A stretch of 5,451 nt of DNA from Bacillota bacterium. GTDB lineage: Bacteria > Bacillota > Dethiobacteria > Dethiobacterales > Dethiobacteraceae. The stretch covers positions 1-5,451 of the forward strand of contig DUUE01000156.1 in the NCBI GenBank assembly GCA_012841735.1, read 5' to 3'. The notes under the pieces are model-generated. The model saw nothing but the letters and a program-made list of their open reading frames with translations, did not search any database and was not told where the DNA came from. The translations under genes and the position numbers were made by a program. Shown piece by piece: positions 1 to 4,288 of the stretch. The first letter of the stretch is position 1, and each line of letters starts with the position of its first letter.

Positions 1-83
1 GCCCCCGGCAGCGCCGCTACCTTGTTAAGCAGGCCGGGCTGCTTGAACAGCACGGCCTGGATTATTTCCTGTTGTCAACCTGA
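1..83 (+). CDS. C-terminal end of an unidentified protein (5' truncated by the window edge)
   Basis: The third forward frame is open from the left edge to a TGA at 81-83 and gives 26 residues, ending KQAGLLEQHGLDYFLLST. The mix of charged, amphipathic and aromatic residues looks like a genuine protein C-terminus. The stop falls just before the first palindromic repeat, as expected where a gene meets a repeat-rich intergenic space. The other forward frames either stop early or run into the repeat. The piece is too short for me to assign a family. The gene converges on the minus-strand transporter operon, so it is probably a separate transcription unit. A minus-strand or non-coding reading of these 83 bases cannot be excluded. 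Confidence 0.45.
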   Translation, partial: PRQRRYLVKQAGLLEQHGLDYFLLST

Positions 84-85
84 AA

Positions 86-115
86 CTTGTAGGGGCGGGC
101 TTCCACGCCCGCCCT
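86..115 (+). repeat. Palindromic dispersed repeat, unit 1
   Basis: The unit starts CTTGTAGGGG (86-95). It forms an 8-bp perfect stem, GGGCGGGC (93-100) with GCCCGCCC (107-114), around a 6-nt TTCCAC loop. It begins 3 nt after the stop codon of the left-hand gene, so it could act as a transcript-end hairpin, though no T-run follows. The leading motif is shared with the units at 141, 261 and (inverted) 393. Confidence 0.7.
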
Positions 116-140
116 CATGCAGGATTCTCCTTGCGTCAAG

Positions 141-170
141 TTTGTAGGGGCCGGGCATGCACCGCATGTT
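141..170 (+). repeat. Palindromic dispersed repeat, unit 2 (degenerate)
   Basis: The unit begins with the shared 10-mer TTTGTAGGGG (141-150), followed by CCGGGCATGCACCGC. The central GCATGC (155-160) matches the centre of unit 3, but the outer arms no longer pair well. It looks like a decayed or recombined copy of the same family. Confidence 0.55.
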
Positions 171-199
171 GGAGGGCGGAAGTTGGAGGTCAGAGGTCA
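168..199 (+). repeat. Short direct repeats (GTTGGAGG twice, GAGGTCA tandem)
   Basis: GTTGGAGG occurs at 168-175 and again at 182-189. GAGGTCA is tandemly duplicated at 186-199. The 11-mer GAAGTTGGAGG at 179-189 recurs inverted at 524-534. This resembles a fragment of another dispersed intergenic element, but I cannot define its ends. Confidence 0.5.
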
Positions 200-260
200 A
201 GGGAAATAAAATTCAGGTGACTACCTCAAAAGTCATTTATAAGATAAAAAATCCTTTGTG

Positions 261-287
261 TTTGTAGGGGTGAGGCATGCCTCGCCC
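261..287 (+). repeat. Palindromic dispersed repeat, unit 3
   Basis: TTTGTAGGGG (261-270) leads into a 20-bp palindrome at 268-287, GGGTGAGGCATGCCTCGCCC. All positions pair except one T-G wobble (271/284). This is the same family as the units at 86, 141 and 393, with different arm bases that still pair. Confidence 0.7.
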
Positions 288-366
288 GGGTGAGGTCCGG
301 GCGTTGGGCCGGTAGAGGTCTTTTGCTGGAAACGCGGTATTTGCGCTGCTTAACCGGTACGGGTTT

Positions 367-393
367 GGGCGGCTCATGAGCCGCCCCTACAAA
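367..393 (-). repeat. Palindromic dispersed repeat, unit 4 (inverted copy)
   Basis: The perfect 20-bp palindrome GGGCGGCTCATGAGCCGCCC (367-386) is followed by CCCCTACAAA (384-393), the reverse complement of the TTTGTAGGGG that leads units 2 and 3. It is therefore in the opposite orientation to the other three. Confidence 0.75.
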
Positions 394-454
394 TCTGGCG
401 GAACTTAAGTGCTGAGTAAAGTCATTGTTTCTCTGGCTGACAGGCCGTACTGGA

Positions 455-480
455 GATCCTTCGCTTCGCTCAGGATGACA
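455..480 (+). repeat. Dispersed repeat of the GATCCTTCGC...CAGGATGACA type
   Basis: The 26-bp sequence begins GATCCTTCGC and ends CAGGATGACA, with ATCCT (456-460) able to pair with AGGAT (472-476). I recognise this string as an intergenic repeat seen in many unrelated bacterial genomes. It occurs once in this window, so the repeat call rests on recognition rather than on a second local copy. Confidence 0.5.
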
Positions 481-523
481 TGAAGGGCAATCCTGCCAAA
501 TGAAAACCGGCGAATATTTTCCG

Positions 524-534
524 CCTCCAACTTC
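524..534 (-). repeat. Inverted partner of the 179-189 11-mer
   Basis: CCTCCAACTTC is the exact reverse complement of GAAGTTGGAGG at 179-189. The two copies enclose most of the palindromic repeat cluster. The match is short, and I see no extension beyond 11 bp apart from a G/C-rich edge. Confidence 0.4.
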
Positions 535-598
535 TCTCCTTTCTTGCCTATACCTTCTTGCTTCTGTTTTCCTGCTCGGGCGGGAGGATTTAAATGGT

Positions 599-1396
599 CT
601 AAAAAAGGGACTCCAGGCTGTAGCGGCGCAAAAAGAGGAATAAAGCCAGCGACAGAATCAGCACAGCCGCCGCTGCCAGGCGATGCCTCCGGGTAAAGGG
701 CTGCTTTTCAAGGTAGCTCCGCTGGGGATAGAGGCCGAATGCGCGGCTCTCCATGGATATAGCCAGGGTGTCCACCTTGCTCAAGGCGGATAGAACCAGA
801 GGCAGAAAAAGGTAGCGGACCGCCATAAAAAAATTTTTCAGTGAAACTTTCTCTATATCAATGCCCTTGGCCATCTGGGCATAACGGACCTGATCAAGCT
901 CGAGGAAAAAGAGCGGAATGAAGCGCAGCGCAGTGATGAGCATGAAACCGTAGCGATAGGGCAATCCTGTCTGCATGAGAGCATAGGCCAGGCGGTTGGG
1001 ATCGGTGGTGGCGACAAAAAGATAGCTGGAACCGATGATATTGAGAAAGCGAAAGACCAGGAGCAGGCCGTGACCCAATCCCAGGGACCAGACCTCAAGG
1101 TGAATAAAGGCAATATCTTTTTGCCAGAGTAATATCCCCTCACGGACGAAAAGGACATGCACCAGGAAGATAAGGACGCAGAAGATAATGATAAACCTAA
1201 GCTTGCGCCAGAAGAAGGAGAAGCCAAGCCCGGCCGCGCGGTAGCCTGCCAGCAATATCACAAACAGCAGCATACCGCTGAGATAGTGCGGCAGGCCAAA
1301 AACCAGCAGGCTGAAGCAGATAAGGAGCTCCAGCTTGAGCAGCGGGTGCAGCCGGTGCATGGGCATATCCCCAGGGCGGTAGCTTAAACCCGGCAT
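599..1396 (-). CDS. ykoC: ECF transporter transmembrane (T) component, YkoC/CbiQ family
   Basis: This is the energy-coupling membrane protein of an ECF importer: it links the two ATPases to the substrate-binding S component. The 265 residues open with SYRPGDMPMHRLHPLLKL, the Y-x-x-G-D...HRL-x-P-x-x-K-L signature of T proteins. Several hydrophobic helices follow, at about 22-50, 67-84, 105-130, 150-165, 190-205 and 240-256. The cytoplasmic coupling region carries the two family motifs: AQMAKGID (173-180, with AKG in place of the usual ARG) and MESRAFG (215-221). Length is normal for the family. The ATG at 1394-1396 keeps the conserved N-terminus but has no clear ribosome binding site. The frame stays open upstream to a stop at 1517-1519, so the true protein may be longer. 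It is the last gene of the operon and ends with TAG at 599-601; I saw no terminator after it. Confidence 0.88.
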   Translation of the reverse strand: MPGLSYRPGDMPMHRLHPLLKLELLICFSLLVFGLPHYLSGMLLFVILLAGYRAAGLGFSFFWRKLRFIIIFCVLIFLVHVLFVREGILLWQKDIAFIHLEVWSLGLGHGLLLVFRFLNIIGSSYLFVATTDPNRLAYALMQTGLPYRYGFMLITALRFIPLFFLELDQVRYAQMAKGIDIEKVSLKNFFMAVRYLFLPLVLSALSKVDTLAISMESRAFGLYPQRSYLEKQPFTRRHRLAAAAVLILSLALFLFLRRYSLESLF

Positions 1397-1516
1397 GAAA
1401 GAGCGGAAACTGCTGCCGGCGGAAGCAGCCGAAGGGCGTTTACCCTTGGAGAATTGCTTGGCCTGGTTTAATCGTGCGCCGCGAAGTGTGATTGGTTTGC
1501 CCTCCCGTTCATTGAT
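1397..1516 (-). other. Open, start-less upstream extension of the T-component frame
   Basis: Reading back from the ATG at 1396 in the same frame, 40 codons run without a stop to 1516. The sequence is plausible as protein (it includes GKPITLRGARLNQAKQF and ends SFRSF just before the Met). There is no ATG, GTG or TTG in it. An ATG at 1510-1512, preceded by a G-run from the repeat at 1519-1567, lies in a different frame and opens only 14 codons. One extra base in the GGG run at 1504-1506 would join that ATG to the long frame. Either the region is an untranslated spacer or it is the remains of a longer N-terminus disturbed by an indel or by repeat insertion. Confidence 0.35.
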
Positions 1517-1518
1517 TT

Positions 1519-1567
1519 AAATCCCCCCCAACCCCCCTTTAGAAAGGGGAGAGTTGACAGGGGAGGT
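1519..1567. repeat. C/G-rich dispersed repeat overlapping the end of the ATPase gene
   Basis: The stretch runs from AAATCCCCCCCAACCC through CCCCTTTAGAAAGGGG to GGGGAGGT. Its core hairpin pairs CCCCTT (1534-1539) with AAGGGG (1544-1549) around a 4-nt loop. I recognise the general form (AAATCCCCCC..ACCCCCCTTT.AAAGGGG) as a dispersed intergenic repeat known from many bacteria. Here it crosses the 3' end of the ATPase gene, whose TAA stop (1539-1541) lies inside the hairpin. No T-run follows on either strand, so it is not a standard terminator. The right-hand boundary is approximate. Confidence 0.6.
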
Positions 1568-3149
1568 AATCTGCGTAGCCCAGCCGGGCCAGTTCTCGAA
1601 AAGCCTCCTCCGTAGGTGCATCGATTATAAGTCTCCCCTCCTCCAGGAAAAGCACCCTCGTGCAGCAGTCTGCCACCACTCCCGGCTCGTGGCAGGCCAT
1701 AATGGTGGTGCCTCCCCGGCGGCTGTGTTCAAAAAGGGCTTCCTGGAGCAGATCCACCCGGTCCTGGTCCTGCCCCACCAGGGGTTCATCCAGAAGCAGA
1801 ATGCGGGGAAGGTAGGCCAGCACAGATACAAGGGTAAGCCGCTTCTTTTCGCCGAGGCTTAAGGCAAAGGGCAGCCTCTCACGGTAGCGCTCCAGGTCAA
1901 AGCGAAGCAGCAGCTGTTCCACCCGGGCCAGGCTTTCTTCCTGGCCGGCAGCCAAAAACAGCGAAGGCAGCTGCGCCTCCTTGAGCACTGTCTGCTCAAA
2001 AAGCTGGTGGTTCGGATTTTGAAAAGTAAAGCCCATATCCCGGGCCCGCCGGGTTACCCTGATCCCGGCGAGATCATTTCCGGCAAAACAGATGCGCCCC
2101 CGGGCGGGCTGAATAATTCCCAGGAGGGCGAGCAGCAGAGTGCTTTTGCCGCAGCCGTTATCACCCATGAGGGCCACCCTGTCTCCCGGATAAAGTGAGA
2201 AGCAGATCTCTTCCAGCACAGCTTTCGTCCCGTAATATACGGCAAGCCCTTCTACCGAGAGCAGCGGTTCCGCCGCCTCTCCCTGCCGCGGCAGCGGCGG
2301 CTCCGCCCGCACCGCCTCATCAGCCGGTTCCCGTGGAGACGTCTCCACCACCGGAGCCGGCTGCTCCGAATCCTGCCCGGCGGAGTTGATTGGCAAAGCT
2401 GCGGCCTTCTCCTGCCGCCGGTCAAAAGCTGTTAAAAAATGTTTGCCCGTCGCAGCATGCGGCCTTTTATCGGCGATGATCCGGCCTTGATCCATAAAGA
2501 TCACGCGGTCGGTAAGCGGCAGGAGATACTGCAGGCGATGTTCAAAGATGATAATGGCCGAGTTCTGCTCGCGGCGCAGCTTTTCCAGCACCGCCAGCAC
2601 TTCGCGGCAGCCGCGGGGGTCGAGATTGGCCGTGGGCTCGTCGAGAATGAGCAGCTGCGGCCGCATGGCCAGCACCCCGGCAATGGCCACCCGCTGCTTC
2701 TCCCCTCCTGATAATGTATGCAGGAAACGTTCCTCAAAGCCGCCGATTCCCGCCACATCCAGGGCCCATTTAAGGCGCTGCGCGATCTCGCGGGAGGAAA
2801 GTCCGAGGTTTTCGGGCCCAAAGGCGACCTCGTCTTTGACCTGGAGGGTGCACAGCTGTGCCTCGGGATCCTGCTGCACCAGCCCGGCTATCCCTGCCAG
2901 CTTGCCCGGGACAATTGACCGGGTATCCCGCCCCCCGATGATCGCCCTTCCCTCCATGGTGCCATCAAAACTGTGGGGGATGAAACCGGCCAGGCAATAA
3001 GAGAGGGTAGACTTGCCGCATCCGCTGGGCCCGGTGATGGTCACGAATTCCCCCGGGTAGACTGTCAAGTCGACATTTTTGAGCGCCGGCTTCGCCGAGC
3101 CGGCATATGTAAAAGCAACCCCCTCCAGCCGGACAACGTGTTCTGGCAT
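1539..3149 (-). CDS. ykoD: ECF transporter double ATPase (fused A and A' components), YkoD-like
   Basis: This cytoplasmic protein hydrolyses ATP to drive the ECF importer. Its 536 residues hold two complete ABC domains. Domain 1 (about 5-235) has Walker A GPSGCGKST (40-48), Q-loop Q93, signature LSGGEKQR (146-153), Walker B with D170/E171 and H-loop H204. Domain 2 (about 296-525) has Walker A GDNGCGKST (329-337), Q377, an altered signature LSLGEKKR (430-437), D454/E455 and H487. Both sites therefore look able to bind ATP. A Pro/Glu/Ala-rich linker at about 245-294 joins them. This fused layout is typical of YkoD and other group ATPases (CbiO/EcfA fusions). It starts 44 nt after the S-component gene; the ATG at 3147-3149 is preceded by AGAGGA at a very short spacing (3151-3156) and by GGGAAAGGG about 10 nt upstream. 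The last residues, about YLPCQLSPF, and the stop are encoded by a dispersed repeat and are probably not ancestral. Confidence 0.92.
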   Translation of the reverse strand: MPEHVVRLEGVAFTYAGSAKPALKNVDLTVYPGEFVTITGPSGCGKSTLSYCLAGFIPHSFDGTMEGRAIIGGRDTRSIVPGKLAGIAGLVQQDPEAQLCTLQVKDEVAFGPENLGLSSREIAQRLKWALDVAGIGGFEERFLHTLSGGEKQRVAIAGVLAMRPQLLILDEPTANLDPRGCREVLAVLEKLRREQNSAIIIFEHRLQYLLPLTDRVIFMDQGRIIADKRPHAATGKHFLTAFDRRQEKAAALPINSAGQDSEQPAPVVETSPREPADEAVRAEPPLPRQGEAAEPLLSVEGLAVYYGTKAVLEEICFSLYPGDRVALMGDNGCGKSTLLLALLGIIQPARGRICFAGNDLAGIRVTRRARDMGFTFQNPNHQLFEQTVLKEAQLPSLFLAAGQEESLARVEQLLLRFDLERYRERLPFALSLGEKKRLTLVSVLAYLPRILLLDEPLVGQDQDRVDLLQEALFEHSRRGGTTIMACHEPGVVADCCTRVLFLEEGRLIIDAPTEEAFRELARLGYADYLPCQLSPF

Positions 3150-3193
3150 ATCCTCTGATCCCTTTCCCAGGCAAACACTGTTATTTGGTTTCC

Positions 3194-4288
3194 TTATTCA
3201 ACCTTAAAGCGGGAGACCAGCTTGACCCAGTAGCCTCCCTCGTAGTTGCCGGCAATGAGGCGAAGCATGTCCTCTTCCTCTATCAAGACCATCTGCTCGT
3301 CGGCCATTGCCTTCTCCAGGTCAAATTCGACCTCGTATCCATCAGTGGCAATCACCCTTAAAACGGTCGCCTCCGGCAGGGGAGCAGCCTCCTTGAGTAT
3401 CTCTTTCACCGGGATCCCGGTATACTCCTGCGGGGGCACATAGGTAACCTGCCCTTTCAGCTCAGCCACAATCGTCTTCTCCACAGCGGCAAACCTGGAG
3501 AGAGAAAAGGCAAACTCGTTCTCCACTTTCCCCTCAACCCGGCACTGCGGCCCGAGCCAGGGCGGCTCAAAAACCACGGCGTAGTAATAGATGGCCCCGG
3601 CCGAAAAAGCAACGATTATTAAGGAGACCACGATGATCTTTAACCAGGCCGGCCGCTTCCTTTTGGCCTCGCTTCCAGCCGGGCCGGCCCCGGCCTTCTC
3701 ATACTGCCGGCCGGACCTCAGGCGCAGCAGCCCCGCTTCACCAACCAGGTCAAGCACTCCGGATAGAAAGAGGCCGCCAAAAAGGGCCCCCGAGATCAGG
3801 GCCAGCACGCAGATAAAAAGAATATAGCCCAGCGGCGCTCCCGAAAAGTAAAGCAGCTGAAAAACAATGACATTGGAGGCCGCCGAAAGGCCTCCCGCGA
3901 TGGAGTAAACCAGGGAACCGTGGCGCCGCATCAGCAGAATTACCAGGTCTGCCACCAGCCCCTGGACCAGGGAGACCAGGACAATGGCCACCCCGTGGGT
4001 GCTTCCGGTAAGCAGCTCGACGACCCCTTTTAAAAGACCAACGATCGTGGCGGCGCCAGGCCGGCGGACCAGCCCCGCCGCCAGGATGATCCAGAAAACA
4101 TGCAGCCCGGCCACAAACTGGCCGGCGCCGAAGGGAACCCCGAAAAGGCGGTTCAGCAGATTCCCCAGGTAGCCGACATAGGTGCTCAGCACCCCGCCGA
4201 TGCCGCTCAATACGGCCATAATCAGCAGATCGCGGGTGGCAAAGTAAATTCGCTTCCGGCTCGCGCTCTCCCTTACTTCCGCTTTCAT
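3194..4288 (-). CDS. ykoE: ECF transporter S component, YkoE family, with C-terminal molybdopterin-domain-like extension
   Basis: This is the substrate-binding membrane subunit of the importer. Residues about 15-190 form the YkoE-type membrane domain, with helices at about 20-45, 57-75, 80-95, 100-120, 127-148 and 153-180. The family-like stretch RRPGAATIVGLLKGVVELLTG (75-95) is followed by a G-rich, QGLVADL segment (109-115). YkoE proteins are predicted to bind thiamin or hydroxymethylpyrimidine and normally have about 200 residues; this one has 364. The additional part is a basic linker (about 190-213), one more membrane helix (215-240) and a domain of about 115 residues (250-364). That domain has the pattern VEGKV...YTGIPVKEIL...ATDGYEVEFDLEKAM...WVKLVSRFKV, resembling the molybdopterin-binding domain of sulfite-oxidase-like proteins but without the metal-ligand cysteine. 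By topology the domain is probably extracytoplasmic. The gene overlaps the phosphoesterase by ATGA and has a good GGAGGT site (4298-4303). The substrate assignment is by family only. Confidence 0.82.
   Translation of the reverse strand: MKAEVRESASRKRIYFATRDLLIMAVLSGIGGVLSTYVGYLGNLLNRLFGVPFGAGQFVAGLHVFWIILAAGLVRRPGAATIVGLLKGVVELLTGSTHGVAIVLVSLVQGLVADLVILLMRRHGSLVYSIAGGLSAASNVIVFQLLYFSGAPLGYILFICVLALISGALFGGLFLSGVLDLVGEAGLLRLRSGRQYEKAGAGPAGSEAKRKRPAWLKIIVVSLIIVAFSAGAIYYYAVVFEPPWLGPQCRVEGKVENEFAFSLSRFAAVEKTIVAELKGQVTYVPPQEYTGIPVKEILKEAAPLPEATVLRVIATDGYEVEFDLEKAMADEQMVLIEEEDMLRLIAGNYEGGYWVKLVSRFKVE

Larger units (their letters stand above)
261..393. repeat. 133-bp segment with 10-bp terminal inverted repeats (possible MITE-like element)
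   Basis: The segment starts exactly with TTTGTAGGGG and ends exactly with CCCCTACAAA, giving 10-bp perfect terminal inverted repeats. Each end also carries its own palindrome (268-287 and 367-386). The interior, about 288-366, has no coding potential that I can see. The flanking bases (GTG on the left, TCT on the right) show no obvious target-site duplication. Two independent copies of a palindrome that happen to face each other would look the same. Confidence 0.35.
84..598. other. Repeat-rich intergenic region between convergent genes
   Basis: I see no credible coding sequence in this 515-nt stretch. It holds four copies (one degenerate) of a TTTGTAGGGG-type palindromic repeat, a GATCCTTCGC-type dispersed repeat, short direct repeats around 168-199 and an AT-rich patch at about 200-262. 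It lies downstream of both flanking genes, so promoters are not expected here. I found no hairpin followed by a convincing T-run on either strand. The GC-rich palindromes may nevertheless help end transcription from both sides. Confidence 0.7.

Noticed and set aside
86..393. CRISPR array
   Set aside because: The repeats are palindromes of unequal spacing, variable arms and mixed orientation, with no constant repeat and spacer lengths.
1157..1387. Plus-strand open frame opposite the T component
   Set aside because: It is an antisense shadow of the conserved T-component gene, with no family features or independent start signals.
1534..1549. CCCCTTTAGAAAGGGG hairpin as a rho-independent terminator
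   Set aside because: No T-run follows on either strand, the hairpin overlaps the stop codon, and it lies within a dispersed repeat between two genes of the same transporter.
2548..3000. Long plus-strand open frame opposite the first ATPase domain
   Set aside because: It is antisense to a clear ABC domain and is rich in Ser, Arg and Pro as expected of a GC-driven shadow frame.
3150..3193. Riboswitch or promoter between the S-component and ATPase genes
   Set aside because: The 44-nt gap is too short for a riboswitch and shows only ribosome-binding-like sequence. Any TPP-type leader would lie upstream of the phosphoesterase, outside the window.
3194..4288. Calling the S-component extension or the phosphoesterase tail a true molybdenum oxidoreductase
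   Set aside because: Both modules lack the cysteine that ligates molybdenum and are attached to unrelated proteins. Only a fold resemblance is supported.
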